Shown: positions 40,889 through 51,738, counted from the first letter of the stretch. The stretch is 64,000 bases of DNA from Pseudomonas lini (GCF_001042905.1 NZ_JYLB01000002.1:124001-188000), one strand, 5' to 3'. Notes: generated from the sequence alone by a model not told the origin. Translations and numbers: made by a program.

Positions 40889-41127
40889 GCATCACCCATA
40901 CTGCAAAGAACCAGGCTCGCTGGCGGGGCCACGCAACTTGACCACCCCGGCTTCGCTGGGCATGCTTGGCGCCGATTAGGGCGCGGCCAAAGTTTGAAAC
41001 GCTGCTTTTTTACGTAATTGGCGTTGAACGTGCCCTGTTGGTGCTGCTGCGTGGCTGCACCTCGAGTTGTTCTGGCGAGGCCTGAAATGCATCAGGCGTC
41101 CCATAAAAAAACAGGATCATTTGAAAA

Positions 41128-41778
41128 ATGGCCACATACGAAATCCTGATTGCCGATGACCACCCTCTTTTTCGTAGCGCCCTGCATCAAGCGTTGACCC
41201 TGGGCCTGGGCCCGGATGTCCGTCTGGTGGAAGTGGCAAGCATTGCCGAGCTGGAAACCCGTCTGGACGAAAAGGCCGATTGGGATCTGGTATTGCTGGA
41301 CCTGAACATGCCGGGGGCTTACGGTTTTTCCGGGTTGGTGTTGTTGCGTGGGCAGTACCCGCAGATTCCGGTGGTGATGGTGTCGGCTCAGGAAGAAGCG
41401 TCGATCATGGTGAAATCCCGTGAATTCGGCGCCAGCGGTTTCATTCCCAAGTCCAGTGATTTGAGCGTCATTCAGAAAGCCGTACGCGCGGTGCTGGATG
41501 GCGACGTTTTCTGGCCGCCCCAGGCCTTTGAAGCGGTCAGCGTTTCCGCCGAAGCCAAGGCTGCCAGCGAAGGCCTTGCCAGTCTGACACCCCAGCAGTT
41601 CCGGGTGTTGACCATGGTCTGTGAAGGTTTGCTGAACAAGCAGATTGCTTACGAGTTGAGTGTTTCCGAAGCGACGATCAAGGCCCACGTCACGGCCATT
41701 TTCCGTAAGCTGAATGTGCGGACCCGGACTCAGGCAGCGCTGCTCTTGCAACAACTTGAGTCAATTTCGAGCAACTAA
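41128..41778 (+). CDS. erdR: LuxR-family response regulator ErdR
   Basis: The 216-residue protein has an N-terminal receiver domain (ILIADDHPLFRSALHQAL; phosphoacceptor Asp in VLLDLNMPGAYG, about residue 55; Lys in FIPKSS) and a C-terminal LuxR helix-turn-helix (LTPQQFRVLTMVCEGLLNKQ, then SEATIKAHVTAIFRKLNV). It corresponds to ErdR (PA3604, formerly AgmR-like), which in P. aeruginosa controls ethanol and alcohol oxidation and acetate metabolism. The dgkA gene follows, as in P. aeruginosa. No cognate kinase is adjacent. Confidence 0.88.
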   Translation: MATYEILIADDHPLFRSALHQALTLGLGPDVRLVEVASIAELETRLDEKADWDLVLLDLNMPGAYGFSGLVLLRGQYPQIPVVMVSAQEEASIMVKSREFGASGFIPKSSDLSVIQKAVRAVLDGDVFWPPQAFEAVSVSAEAKAASEGLASLTPQQFRVLTMVCEGLLNKQIAYELSVSEATIKAHVTAIFRKLNVRTRTQAALLLQQLESISSN

Positions 41779-41853
41779 GGGGCTACGTGTTCACGCTTTT
41801 TTGACTTTGCTTCAACTAGTTTTCCCACTCCTTTTTGGTCAGTTGCCTACTTT

Positions 41854-42216
41854 ATGTCACCTTTCAAAGGCCAGACCGGCCTCAAACGCATCCTCAACGC
41901 CTCCGGCTACTCCCTGGACGGCTTGCGCGCGGCCTTCACCGGCGAAGCGGCCTTCCGGCAACTGGTGTTGCTCAACGCCATTCTGATTCCGCTGTCGTTC
42001 TTCCTGAACGTCAGCCGCGTCGAGCAGGCACTGCTGATTGCGGTTTGCCTGTTGGCGTTGATCGTCGAGTTGCTCAATTCGGCGGTGGAAGCGGCCATCG
42101 ACCGCATTTCCCTTGAATTGCACCCACTGTCCAAGAATGCCAAGGACATGGGCAGCGCCGCTCAATTCGTGGCGTTGAGCATGATCGCGCTGGTGTGGGC
42201 GGTGATTCTGCTTTAA
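41854..42216 (+). CDS. dgkA: diacylglycerol kinase
   Basis: This small membrane enzyme phosphorylates diacylglycerol, released when periplasmic glucans and lipid A are modified, back to phosphatidic acid. The 120-residue protein has the DgkA layout: an amphipathic N-terminus, three membrane segments (about 30-47, 52-70, 97-117) and the active-site stretch IVELLNSAVEAAIDRIS. The stop overlaps that of the convergent LysR gene by 3 bp. Confidence 0.95.
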   Translation: MSPFKGQTGLKRILNASGYSLDGLRAAFTGEAAFRQLVLLNAILIPLSFFLNVSRVEQALLIAVCLLALIVELLNSAVEAAIDRISLELHPLSKNAKDMGSAAQFVALSMIALVWAVILL

Positions 42217-43139
42217 GCGATGGTGGGCAGGACGATCTCGTCGCTGCGCTGAACCCCAGCGGTGAACGCGCGGCACAGTTCGAGGAATTCGCGCATCGCC
42301 GAGGTCTGATATTTCTGCTTGTGCCAGATGAAATAGAACTGCCGCGCCAGGTCCAGATCCGGTGTTTCCACGGGTACCAGACTGCCGCGGCGGAACGCAT
42401 CGCGCAGCGCCAAGCGCGAAATGCACCCAATCCCCAAACCTGATTCCACCGCGCGCTTGATCGCTTCGGTGTGTTCCAGCTCCAGGCGAATGTTCAGCGC
42501 ACTGCGATGGTGTCGCATGGCCTGGTCGAACGTCAGCCGTGTGCCAGAGCCTTGTTCGCGGAGAATCCACGCCTCATGACTCAGCTCCTCCATGGTCGCG
42601 ATGCCACGTTTGGCCAGCGGATGCTGAGGCGCACAGAACACCACCAGCTCATCTTCGACCCAACTCTGCACTTCGATGTCCGGGTGGCTGCAGTCGCCTT
42701 CGATCAGACCCAGATCAATTTCATAGTGCGCGACCTGTTGCACGATGTTGGCAGTGTTCTGCACATGCAGCTTCACCTGGCTTTCCGGATGGCGCTGCAT
42801 GAAGCTGCCGATCAGCAGGGTGGCGAGGTAATTGCCGATGGTCAGGGTCGCGCCGACCGCCAAAGAGCCGAAACCGGACTTGCCATTGAGCAAGTCTTCG
42901 ATCTCCTTGGCCTGGTCGAGCAGGGCCACCGCTTGCGGCAACAGCTGTTTGCCGAGGGCATTGAGGCTCAGCCGTTTGCCGGCGCGATCGAACAGCTGAC
43001 AGCTGCACTGACGCTCTAGCTCGGTGATCGAGGTGCTCGCCGCCGATTGCGAGAGGTTGAGCGTCAGGGCAGCACGGGATACGCTTTCCTGCTGGGCGAC
43101 GGCGACGAATACTTGAAGTTGACGGAGAGTAAATCGCAT
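42213..43139 (-). CDS. finR: LysR-family regulator FinR
   Basis: The 308-residue protein starts MRFTLRQLQVFVAVAQQESV, with the LysR helix-turn-helix (SRAALTLNLSQSAASTSI) and a substrate-binding domain. It is divergent from fpr, the position of finR, the regulator that in P. putida activates fpr under oxidative stress. The ATG at 43139 follows the LysR family start; an upstream in-frame extension crosses the promoter region. The name is based on synteny. Confidence 0.85.
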   Translation of the reverse strand: MRFTLRQLQVFVAVAQQESVSRAALTLNLSQSAASTSITELERQCSCQLFDRAGKRLSLNALGKQLLPQAVALLDQAKEIEDLLNGKSGFGSLAVGATLTIGNYLATLLIGSFMQRHPESQVKLHVQNTANIVQQVAHYEIDLGLIEGDCSHPDIEVQSWVEDELVVFCAPQHPLAKRGIATMEELSHEAWILREQGSGTRLTFDQAMRHHRSALNIRLELEHTEAIKRAVESGLGIGCISRLALRDAFRRGSLVPVETPDLDLARQFYFIWHKQKYQTSAMREFLELCRAFTAGVQRSDEIVLPTIA

Positions 43140-43260
43140 ATCGATATAACCGATAACCCTTATCTTAATAATCCAGTTAACAGATATTGTCGCTGCCATT
43201 AGAATGCGCTGCAATTGCGCACATCATCGGCGCAGGCAAATCTCCAGGAGTCCCACGTAC
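43140..43260. promoter_or_regulatory. divergent promoter region finR / fpr
   Basis: The 121-bp gap contains AT-rich sequence with ATATCGATAT-like and TAACCGATAACC elements near the finR start, plausible FinR binding sites. The assignment is inferred from the arrangement only. Confidence 0.4.
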
Positions 43261-44040
43261 ATGAGCAACATGAACCACGAGCGTGTCCTCAGTGTTCACC
43301 ACTGGAACGACACTCTGTTCAGCTTCAAGTGCACCCGCGATCCGGGCCTGCGCTTCGAGAACGGTCAGTTCGTGATGATCGGCCTGCAACAGCCCAACGG
43401 CCGCCCGCTTATGCGTGCTTACTCGATTGCCAGCCCGAACTGGGAAGAGCATCTCGAGTTCTTCAGCATCAAGGTGCCTGATGGCCCTCTGACTTCCCAG
43501 CTGCAGCATCTGAAGGAAGGCGACGAGATCATCATCAGCAAAAAGCCTACCGGCACGCTGGTGCTGGATGACTTGAAGCCTGGCAAACATTTGTACCTGC
43601 TCAGCACCGGTACCGGTCTGGCGCCATTCATGAGCGTCATCCAGGACCCGGAAACCTACGAGCGTTTCGAAAAAGTGATCCTGTGCCACGGCGTGCGTTA
43701 CGTCAATGAAGTCGCTTACCGCGAGTTCATCACCGAGCACTTGCCGCAGAACGAGTTCTTCGGCGAGTCGCTGCGTGACAAGTTGATCTACTACCCGACC
43801 GTGACCCGCGAACCGTTCGAAAACGAAGGCCGCCTGACCGACCTGATGCGCAGCGGCAAGCTGTTCAGCGACATCGGTCTGCCACCGATCAACCCGCAGG
43901 ACGACCGTGCCATGCTGTGCGGCAGCCCGAGCATGCTCGACGAGACCAGCGAAGTGTTGAACAGCTTCGGCCTGAAAGTTTCGCCGCGGATGCGCGAGCC
44001 GGGTGATTACCTGATCGAGCGTGCGTTCGTCGAGAAGTAA
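43261..44040 (+). CDS. fpr: ferredoxin/flavodoxin-NADP reductase
   Basis: Fpr transfers electrons between NADPH and ferredoxin or flavodoxin, feeding Fe-S repair, redox stress responses and possibly the FdxA ferredoxin of this window. The 259-residue protein has the FAD motif RAYSIASPNWEEHLEFFSIK, the NADP-binding LSTGTGLAPFMS and the C-terminal AFVEK tail of bacterial Fpr. The ATG at 43261 matches the conserved start (MSN..NHERVLSVHHWNDTLFSFK). A divergent regulator lies upstream. Confidence 0.95.
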   Translation: MSNMNHERVLSVHHWNDTLFSFKCTRDPGLRFENGQFVMIGLQQPNGRPLMRAYSIASPNWEEHLEFFSIKVPDGPLTSQLQHLKEGDEIIISKKPTGTLVLDDLKPGKHLYLLSTGTGLAPFMSVIQDPETYERFEKVILCHGVRYVNEVAYREFITEHLPQNEFFGESLRDKLIYYPTVTREPFENEGRLTDLMRSGKLFSDIGLPPINPQDDRAMLCGSPSMLDETSEVLNSFGLKVSPRMREPGDYLIERAFVEK

Positions 44041-44052
44041 GACGTTGTTTGG

Positions 44053-44103
44053 GTGACGCAGAGCGTCACTGGATGCATTCCCACGCGGAGCGTGGGAACG
44101 ATC
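44053..44103. repeat. Pseudomonas intergenic repeat (double palindrome)
   Basis: Two short palindromes, GTGACGCAGAGCGTCAC (44053-44069) and ATTCCCACGCGGAGCGTGGGAA (44077-44098), lie in tandem after fpr. This pair recurs in fluorescent pseudomonads as an intergenic repeat. Confidence 0.7.
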
Positions 44104-44140
44104 AGCCCCCATTGCCTGTGCAGGCAATGGGGGCTTTTTT
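44104..44140 (+). terminator. terminator of fpr, shared with trmO
   Basis: AGCCCCCATTGCCTG pairs with CAGGCAATGGGGGCT around a 2- to 3-base loop and is followed by six T. On the minus strand the reverse hairpin also follows the trmO stop. Confidence 0.9.
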
Positions 44141-44840
44141 ATGCCCGACGCACGGGAATGACTTCGAGGACGCGGATTAGGTCAGGCGTGGGGTAATGCC
44201 AGCGCACATCCACATCCCAGAACTGCGCGCCGTATTCCCTTTCCGGTGCAGGAATCTGGTACGCCGGGCGTGGGTCTTGTGCCAGGCATTGCTCGATCAG
44301 TTCGACCAAGGGCTCATCAAGCCGCTGAGCGTGGCCATGAGCCTGTTGCAGCGCTGAGTCTGTCCACTGCACGGGAATCAGCGATGGCGGGGCGCTGGCG
44401 ATGCTGTTGGACGCCGTGTCGATAATGTCGGCGTAGGGCACGTAAGGTTTGATGTCGAGAATCGGCGTGCCGTCGAGTAGGTCGATGCCGGAGATCCACA
44501 GTCGATTGGCTTCGACCTTATCCAGTTTGACCACCGATTGACCGATACCATTGGGCCGGTGCGTCGCCCGAGTGGCAAATACGCCCATGGATTTGTTGCC
44601 ACCCAGGCGCGGAGGGCGGACTTTCAGGCGTGGCTTTTCTTCCAGGGCCTGATGGAACAGGAACAACAGCCAGACATGGCTGACCTGCTCCAGTCCCTGC
44701 ACCGCATCACCCTGATCGAACGGCGCCACCAGCTCCAGCACGCCTCGAGCGGCCGGGGCCAGTTGCGGCTGGCGCGGAATGGCGAACTTCTCCTTGAAAC
44801 AGGAGCGCACGAAGCCGATGGGGGAAACGCTGTAGGTCAT
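44139..44840 (-). CDS. trmO: tRNA (N6-threonylcarbamoyladenosine37-N6)-methyltransferase
   Basis: TrmO (TsaA/YaeB family) methylates t6A37 of certain tRNAs to m6t6A. The 233-residue protein begins MTYSVSPIGFVRSCFKEKFA, and has the beta-barrel core with VWLLFLFHQALEE, the SAM-site segment VFATRATHRPNGIGQSVVK and DIKPYVPYADI, with the C-terminal addition used by the gamma-proteobacterial form. The ATG at 44840 gives the family start; upstream in-frame sequence includes a REP element. Confidence 0.93.
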   Translation of the reverse strand: MTYSVSPIGFVRSCFKEKFAIPRQPQLAPAARGVLELVAPFDQGDAVQGLEQVSHVWLLFLFHQALEEKPRLKVRPPRLGGNKSMGVFATRATHRPNGIGQSVVKLDKVEANRLWISGIDLLDGTPILDIKPYVPYADIIDTASNSIASAPPSLIPVQWTDSALQQAHGHAQRLDEPLVELIEQCLAQDPRPAYQIPAPEREYGAQFWDVDVRWHYPTPDLIRVLEVIPVRRA

Positions 44841-44899
44841 GGTTTGGGGTCGAGGCGGAGTTGAGGCGGGCATGATAACCCGGCAGGCCTCAAGTCTGG

Positions 44900-45023
44900 T
44901 GGTGGCAGAGCCGGCCTCATCGCGGGCAAGCCACGCTCCCACAGGGTTCTCGAGCGAACACAGATGTTGTGTACGGCATAAAACCTGTGGGAGCGTGGCT
45001 TGCCCGCGATGGCCGCACCACCA
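44900..45023. repeat. REP inverted pair between trmO and rhlG
   Basis: The arms 44919-44945 and 44984-45010 are reverse complements with the core GGGAGCGTGGCTTGCCCG. The inversion extends outward imperfectly (GGTGG at the left edge, CCACC at the right). Confidence 0.8.
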
Positions 45024-45026
45024 ATC

Positions 45027-45797
45027 TCAGAGACTGAATCCGCCATCCAAAGGAATAATATTCCCAGTCATATACGCCCCGGCCGTACTCGCCAGACTGA
45101 TCGCCAAGGCAGCCATCTCTTCCTCCCGTCCCCAGCGCTTCATCGGAATCAACGCCGTGTCCTCGGCCAGCGCCTGCTCATCATTCCCAATATGCTGAGT
45201 CATCTTGCTCGGAAAACGCCCCGGTGCAATCACGTTGACGTTGATGTGCTGGCTCACCAACTCCCGCGCCAGAATCCGCGACAGTTGATGCAGGGCAGCC
45301 TTGCTCGGGCCGTAGGCATACGCCTGTTCGCCAAAGGACGAAATCCCGGCCACCGAACCAATGTTGATGATCCGCGCCGGATTCGCCGCCGAACCGGCCT
45401 TGCGCAGCAGCGGCAAAAATTGCTGGATGCAGTTGAACACCGAGGTCACGTTGAGCTGCATGACCTTTTCCCAGCCCTTGACCGGGTAACTCTCCAGCGG
45501 CGCGCCCCAGGTGGTGCCGGCGTTGTTCACTAGAATATCCAGATGGCTGATCTGTTCGCCCAACCGCGTGGCCAGTTGCAGCACACCTTCTTCAGTGGCC
45601 AGGTTGGCCGCCACTGCGTGGCAATGACCGAATGCGCTCAATTCATCAGCCGTTTGCTGACAGGCGTCGGCATCGCGGGCACACACGTACACAGTGGCGC
45701 CAGCCTCGACATAAGCCTTGGCGATCATTTTGCCGATACCGCGGGTGCCGCCGGTCACCAGAGCGGTGCGGCCTTGCAGGGAAAAGTAGGGATGCAT
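45027..45797 (-). CDS. rhlG: beta-ketoacyl reductase / SDR oxidoreductase (RhlG-like)
   Basis: The 256-residue short-chain dehydrogenase has the NADP(H) motif TGGTRGIG near residue 16, NNAGTTWGAP, the catalytic Ser (NIGSVAG) and Tyr-Lys pair in AYAYGPSKAAL. Its sequence closely resembles RhlG of P. aeruginosa (MHPYFSL start, ESYPVKGWEKVMQLNVTSVF), a NADPH-dependent beta-ketoacyl reductase once linked to rhamnolipid synthesis. No rhamnolipid genes are adjacent, so the physiological substrate stays open. Confidence 0.85.
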   Translation of the reverse strand: MHPYFSLQGRTALVTGGTRGIGKMIAKAYVEAGATVYVCARDADACQQTADELSAFGHCHAVAANLATEEGVLQLATRLGEQISHLDILVNNAGTTWGAPLESYPVKGWEKVMQLNVTSVFNCIQQFLPLLRKAGSAANPARIINIGSVAGISSFGEQAYAYGPSKAALHQLSRILARELVSQHINVNVIAPGRFPSKMTQHIGNDEQALAEDTALIPMKRWGREEEMAALAISLASTAGAYMTGNIIPLDGGFSL

Positions 45798-45905
45798 GGC
45801 GAATCCTGAGAGCTGAGGGTCAATACACCCTAGTCGTCAGCCGCCAGAAGCGGAGCCACTATTTTTGCGAGGAATGAGGGTCTATACAGGCTTGAACTGC
45901 CACCG

Positions 45906-45980
45906 TCCCCGTAGGAGCACAGCTTGCTGGCGAAGGCGTTTTGAAGACCGCCTTCGCGGGCAAGCCTCGCTCCTACAGGG
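45906..45980. repeat. REP inverted pair
   Basis: Imperfect inverted arms (CCCCGTAGGAGC ... GCGAAGGCG and CGCCTTCGCGGGC ... GCTCCTACAGGG) form a long hairpin between the convergently placed rhlG promoter side and the yehS-like gene end. Confidence 0.7.
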
Positions 45981-46001
45981 ACCGCGGCGTTCGTGGGCGA
46001 C

Positions 46002-46472
46002 TTACTGCGGGCGAACGCGCAGGGTCAGGCCCTTGAGGAAGTTGCGCAGCAGTTGGTCGCCGCAGGTGCGGTAGTTGGTGTGACCGAACTTGCGGAACAG
46101 CGCGCTCAGCTCAGGCTTGGACACCGGGAACTCGGCGGCCTTGAGGATGGCGTGCATGTCGTCTTCCTTCAGTTCGAAGGCCACACGCAGCTTCTTCAGG
46201 ATGATGTTGTTGGTCACCGGCACTTCGATCGGCTGCGGCGGACGGCTTTCGTCCTTGCCGCGCTTGAAGATCACCAGGCCATCGAGGAAATGCGCCATGA
46301 CCTCGTCCGGGCAACGTACGAAGCCTTCCTCGTCTTCCTCTTTCTTGTCGAGGTAGGTCAGCAAGTCTTCCAGGGACACGTCCATGCCGCCGAGCTTGAT
46401 GATCTCGATGACTTTCTTGTCGCTGATGTCGAGCATGTAGCGCACGCTGCGCAGTACGTCGTTATGAATCAT
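46002..46472 (-). CDS. DUF1456 (YehS-like) protein
   Basis: The 156-residue protein contains two copies of the DUF1456 helical motif: NDVLRSVRYMLDISDKKVIEII at the N-terminus and NNIILKKLRVAFELKEDDMHAIL in the middle, each followed by a short Leu-rich turn. The family is widespread, without an established biochemical role. The ATG at 46472 is chosen over a TTG three codons upstream. It ends with the FLKGLTLRVRP signature. Confidence 0.9.
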   Translation of the reverse strand: MIHNDVLRSVRYMLDISDKKVIEIIKLGGMDVSLEDLLTYLDKKEEDEEGFVRCPDEVMAHFLDGLVIFKRGKDESRPPQPIEVPVTNNIILKKLRVAFELKEDDMHAILKAAEFPVSKPELSALFRKFGHTNYRTCGDQLLRNFLKGLTLRVRPQ

Positions 46473-46547
46473 GGTGTGCAATCCTGATATTCAGCAGTGG
46501 GCGCCGCATAAACAGCGGCGCCGAAATGTATGGCGGCGTGAAAAGTC

Positions 46548-47258
46548 TTAGAACTTCTCTTTGCCGGACAGGTAGCGCCATTGCCCCAACGGCACTTTGC
46601 CGATGGACACGCCGCCGATGCGGATGCGGCGGATGGCGACGACCTTCAGGCCCACGGCCTGGCAAAACAGGGCGATCACGCCCGGTTGTGGGTTTTTCAT
46701 CGCAAAACGCAGGCGGTTTTCGTTCTGCCAGCTGGCTTTGACCGGCGGCAGTTCCTTGCCCTTGTAGGTCAAGCCGTGGTTCAGGCGGTTGAGGCCGTGA
46801 GCCACCATGTCGCCTTCAACTTCCACCACATACTCTTGCTCGATCTTGGCGGAGTCTGCGGTGAGTTTGCGCAGGATCTTCCAGTCCTGGGTGAACACCA
46901 GCAGACCGCTGGCATTGGCCTGCAGGTCGGTGCTGGCGGTCAGGCGCAGGAAGTGGCCCTTGAGCGGGCGTTTGCCGTAGCGGTGTTCTTCGCTCAGGGT
47001 CTCGGCGCTGATGGTCGCCATGGCTGTGTCCGCGTCCATGCCCGCAGGGACGTTGAACAGAATGGTCACCGGCTCCGGCGCAGTGGCCTTGGCTTCTGGG
47101 TCGAGCTCGACTTTTTGGTTGTCGACCTTGAACTGCGGCTCGTCGATGACTTCGCCGTCCACGGTGACCCAGCCGCCCTCGATGAACAGCTCAGCCTCCC
47201 GACGGGAACAGCCGACGAGTTCGATGAGGCGTTTGGAGAGACGAATCGGGTCAGTCAT
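46548..47258 (-). CDS. RluB/E/F-like rRNA pseudouridine synthase with S4 domain
   Basis: The 236-residue protein has an N-terminal S4 RNA-binding domain (IRLSKRLIELVGCSRREAEL, then FIEGGWVTVDGEVI) and a pseudouridine synthase domain related to RluF. The expected catalytic loop (usually GRLD...GLLLLT) appears as STDLQANASGLLVFTQD, so the aspartate is kept but the preceding Arg-Leu is replaced. The rRNA target is therefore uncertain. The ATG at 47258 fits the family start (MTDPIRLSKRL). Confidence 0.85.
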   Translation of the reverse strand: MTDPIRLSKRLIELVGCSRREAELFIEGGWVTVDGEVIDEPQFKVDNQKVELDPEAKATAPEPVTILFNVPAGMDADTAMATISAETLSEEHRYGKRPLKGHFLRLTASTDLQANASGLLVFTQDWKILRKLTADSAKIEQEYVVEVEGDMVAHGLNRLNHGLTYKGKELPPVKASWQNENRLRFAMKNPQPGVIALFCQAVGLKVVAIRRIRIGGVSIGKVPLGQWRYLSGKEKF

Positions 47259-47343
47259 GACAGGGCCGTAACAAAAAAGGGGTGGGCATTGTACCTGCCT
47301 GGCGCCGGTTAATCGCGAATCCATTTGCGCCGTGTGGCTTTTT

Positions 47344-47433
47344 TGTGGGAGCGGGCTTGCTCGCGAATGCAATTTGTCAGCTGACATCAATGTTGACTGA
47401 CACACCGCTTTCGCGAGCAAGCCCGCTCCCACA
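47344..47433. repeat. REP inverted pair
   Basis: Perfect 24-base arms (47344-47367 and 47410-47433) with the TGTGGGAGCGGGCTTGCTCG core, nearly the same as the pair inside the tailocin at 27178. Confidence 0.85.
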
Positions 47434-47449
47434 TTTGTTCCGTGTTGTG

Positions 47450-47923
47450 TCAGCCATGCTGTGAACTTTGCTGGTTTTGACGCAAACGCATGTGCAGCAA
47501 CGGATAGGGTTGACCCATACCGTCGTGCTCGGAGCGGCCAATCACCTCAAAGCCCTGTTTGAAGTAAAACCCCAAGGCCTGCGGGTTCTGCTCATTGACG
47601 TCCAGCTCATCGGCGTTCAGGTGTTCCATGGCATAGCGCAGCAATTGCTTGCCCAGGCCCTTGCCGCGATGCGCCGGGTCGATGAAGAGCATTTCGATCT
47701 TGCCCGCCGCCACGCCGGCGAACCCGGTGATGCGTTGGCGCGAGTCTTTGGTGCAGATCAGCATCACCGCGTCGAGGTAGCGGGTCAGCACCAGGTTCCT
47801 CAGCAGGTCGATGTAGCTGTCGGGCAGAAAGTCATGCGTGGCGCGTACCGAGGCTTCCCACACACGGGTGAGTTCTTCGTAGTCGCTTTGTTTGGGTGTG
47901 TGAATGATTGAGTGTTGGCGCAT
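47450..47923 (-). CDS. GNAT-family N-acetyltransferase (YjaB-like)
   Basis: The 157-residue protein has the GNAT acetyl-CoA site (IEMLFIDPAHRGKGLGKQLL, about residues 78-97) and the C-terminal NPQALGFYFKQGFEVIGRSE. The beginning (VWEASVRATHDFLPDSYID) resembles YjaB-type acetyltransferases. The acceptor cannot be predicted. It is separated from rimO by a bidirectional terminator. Confidence 0.88.
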   Translation of the reverse strand: MRQHSIIHTPKQSDYEELTRVWEASVRATHDFLPDSYIDLLRNLVLTRYLDAVMLICTKDSRQRITGFAGVAAGKIEMLFIDPAHRGKGLGKQLLRYAMEHLNADELDVNEQNPQALGFYFKQGFEVIGRSEHDGMGQPYPLLHMRLRQNQQSSQHG

Positions 47924-47985
47924 GCTCGCTTGCCTCTGTTCCGTGGATGACGCGAGTTCTTTCTCTTACAAAACGATAGACGTTA

Positions 47986-48021
47986 AAAAGCCCCGCATCT
48001 CGTCAAGAGAGCGGGGCTTTT
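47986..48021. terminator. bidirectional terminator between GNAT and rimO genes
   Basis: AAAAAGCCCCGC and GCGGGGCTTTT flank a 14-base loop, giving T-runs on both strands. On the minus strand it ends rimO. Confidence 0.8.
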
Positions 48022-48034
48022 GTGTTTTTTGCGT

Positions 48035-49372
<1,338 letters not shown>

Positions 49373-49662
49373 GTCTAACCTCGGTGTTTTGGGACGCCTC
49401 CAGCCGAAGACGGCAAGGCGACAGACGGGCGCTATGTTGCGCCTCTGGTCAAAAAGTGCGCAATTCTAGCGGTGAGAGGCGCACTTGACCAGCTTTATGC
49501 AGGGAAATACGACGAGTGCTGCGCTATGCTTCGCGCCGTTACGCTTTACCGAATTTTTACAGTCAACAAAACGTCTGTAACGTGATGTAAAACAGCGCAT
49601 GCTGCACGGCAAAGCATAGTGCTTCTTATAAGAAGTCCGAGTCTGAGTAGTAGGAGTTTTGG

Positions 49663-51564
49663 ATGGGGCAGGCAAGTAGTCAGGCGGTCGCCAACGGGCA
49701 CTCGGCGGCGAAGCCGATCGGCATGCTGGTCGCGGCGGTCGGGGTGGTTTATGGCGATATCGGCACGAGCCCGCTGTACACCCTCAAAGAAGTGTTCTCC
49801 GGTGGCTATGGCGTGCCCGTCAACCATGACGGCGTACTGGGCATTCTGGCGCTGATCTTCTGGTCGCTGATCTGGGTCGTCTCAATCAAATACATGATGT
49901 TCGTGCTGCGTGCCGACAACCAGGGCGAGGGCGGGATCATGGCCTTGACCGCGCTGGCTCGGCGGGCAGCGGCGGGGCATGCGAAGTTGCGTACCTTGCT
50001 GGTGGTCTGCGGGCTGATCGGCGCGGCGCTGTTCTACGGCGACAGCATGATCACGCCGGCGATTTCTGTGCTCTCGGCGATTGAAGGCCTGGGGCTGGCA
50101 TTCGACGGCATCGACCATTGGGTGGTGCCACTGTCGTTGATCGTGCTGGTGGCGTTGTTCCTGATTCAGCGTCACGGCACAGCGCGAATCGGCATTCTGT
50201 TCGGGCCGATCATGGTCACCTGGTTTCTGGTGCTGGGCGCGCTGGGCGTGTATGGCATCAGTCAGCATCCAGAAGTGTTGCAGGCGATGAACCCGGTGTG
50301 GGGCGTGCGTTTCTTCATGGTCCACCCGGGCATGGGGGTCACGATTCTTGGTGCCGTGGTGCTGGCATTGACCGGCGCCGAGGCGCTGTACGCCGACATG
50401 GGCCACTTCGGTCGCAAGCCGATCGCCCGTGCCTGGTTCATTCTGGTGCTGCCGGCCCTGGTGCTGAACTACTTCGGCCAAGGTGCGTTGCTGCTCGGTG
50501 ATCCGGAAGCCGCCCGTAACCCGTTCTATCTGCTGGCGCCAAGCTGGGCGTTGATTCCATTGGTGGGATTGTCGACGATGGCCACGGTGATTGCCTCGCA
50601 AGCGGTCATCTCCGGTGCGTTCTCCCTGACCCGTCAGGCGATCCAGCTCGGCTACATCCCGCGCATGCACATCCAGCACACGTCCAGTGCCGAGCAAGGC
50701 CAGATTTATATCGGCGCGGTGAACTGGGCCCTGATGGTTGGCGTGATTCTGCTGGTAATAGGCTTTGAGTCCTCCGGCGCATTGGCTTCGGCCTACGGCG
50801 TGGCGGTGACCGGGACCATGCTGATGACCACCATCCTGGTGTCGGCGGTGATGTTGCTGCTGTGGAAGTGGCCACCGATCCTCGCGGTGCCGGTGTTGCT
50901 GGGTTTCCTGTTGGTGGACGGTCTGTACTTCGCCGCCAACGTGCCGAAAATCATTCAGGGCGGTGCGTTCCCGGTAATTGCCGGTATCGCGCTGTTCGTG
51001 TTGATGACCACCTGGAAACGCGGCAAGCAACTGCTGGTGGAGCGACTGGACGAAGGCGGGTTACCGCTGCCGATCTTCATCAGCAGTATCCGCGTGCAAC
51101 CGCCGCATCGAGTCCAGGGCACCGCCGTGTTTCTGACTGCTCGCCCGGATGCCGTGCCTCACGCGCTGTTGCACAACCTGCTGCATAACCAGGTGCTGCA
51201 CGAGCAAGTGGTGCTGCTGACGGTGGTGTACGAAGACATCCCGCGCGTCCCGCCACAACGGCGTTTCGATGTCGATTCCTACGGCGAAGGGTTCTTCCGG
51301 GTGATCCTGCATTTCGGCTTCACCGACGAGCCGGACGTCCCTGAGGCCTTGAAGCTGTGTCATCTGGATGACCTGAATTTCAGCCCGATGCGCACCACCT
51401 ACTTCCTCAGCCGCGAGACGGTCATCGCCTCCAAACTCGAAGGTATGGCCCGTTGGCGCGAGTTGTTGTTCGCCTTCATGTTGAAGAATGCCAACGGCAA
51501 CCTGCGGTTCTTCAATTTGCCGCTGAACCGGGTGATTGAGCTGGGTACGCAAGTCGAGATGTAA
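49663..51564 (+). CDS. kup: low-affinity potassium transporter Kup
   Basis: The 633-residue membrane protein of the KUP/HAK family imports K+ with protons. It begins with the family signature [19 protein letters not shown], has about 12 membrane segments (to about residue 440) and a cytoplasmic C-terminal domain. [23 protein letters not shown] and the [13 protein letters not shown] motifs are conserved. It is divergent from rimO over a 290-bp gap that holds no other gene. Confidence 0.96.
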   Translation: MGQASSQAVANGHSAAKPIGMLVAAVGVVYGDIGTSPLYTLKEVFSGGYGVPVNHDGVLGILALIFWSLIWVVSIKYMMFVLRADNQGEGGIMALTALARRAAAGHAKLRTLLVVCGLIGAALFYGDSMITPAISVLSAIEGLGLAFDGIDHWVVPLSLIVLVALFLIQRHGTARIGILFGPIMVTWFLVLGALGVYGISQHPEVLQAMNPVWGVRFFMVHPGMGVTILGAVVLALTGAEALYADMGHFGRKPIARAWFILVLPALVLNYFGQGALLLGDPEAARNPFYLLAPSWALIPLVGLSTMATVIASQAVISGAFSLTRQAIQLGYIPRMHIQHTSSAEQGQIYIGAVNWALMVGVILLVIGFESSGALASAYGVAVTGTMLMTTILVSAVMLLLWKWPPILAVPVLLGFLLVDGLYFAANVPKIIQGGAFPVIAGIALFVLMTTWKRGKQLLVERLDEGGLPLPIFISSIRVQPPHRVQGTAVFLTARPDAVPHALLHNLLHNQVLHEQVVLLTVVYEDIPRVPPQRRFDVDSYGEGFFRVILHFGFTDEPDVPEALKLCHLDDLNFSPMRTTYFLSRETVIASKLEGMARWRELLFAFMLKNANGNLRFFNLPLNRVIELGTQVEM

Positions 51565-51572
51565 GCCACATG

Positions 51573-51610
51573 AAAAAGCCCCCGTTACCGTAAGGTTTCG
51601 GGGGCTTTTT
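51573..51610 (+). terminator. terminator of kup
   Basis: AAAAAGCCCCCG and CGGGGGCTTTTT surround a loop of about 14 bases; the hairpin follows the kup stop by 8 bp. Confidence 0.85.
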
Positions 51611-51645
51611 ATTGACCGGGATTTGATCCAAATCCAACGAAGAAC

Positions 51646-51738
51646 CCTGTGGGAGCGGGCTTGCCCGCGATAGCGGTATGTCTGGCACATCAATGTTGGA
51701 TCTGCTGCCGCCATCGCGGGCAAGCCCGCTCCCACAGG
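51646..51738. repeat. REP inverted pair after kup
   Basis: Perfect 26-base arms (51646-51671 and 51713-51738), core CCTGTGGGAGCGGGCTTG. It separates kup from the accessory block that follows. Confidence 0.85.
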
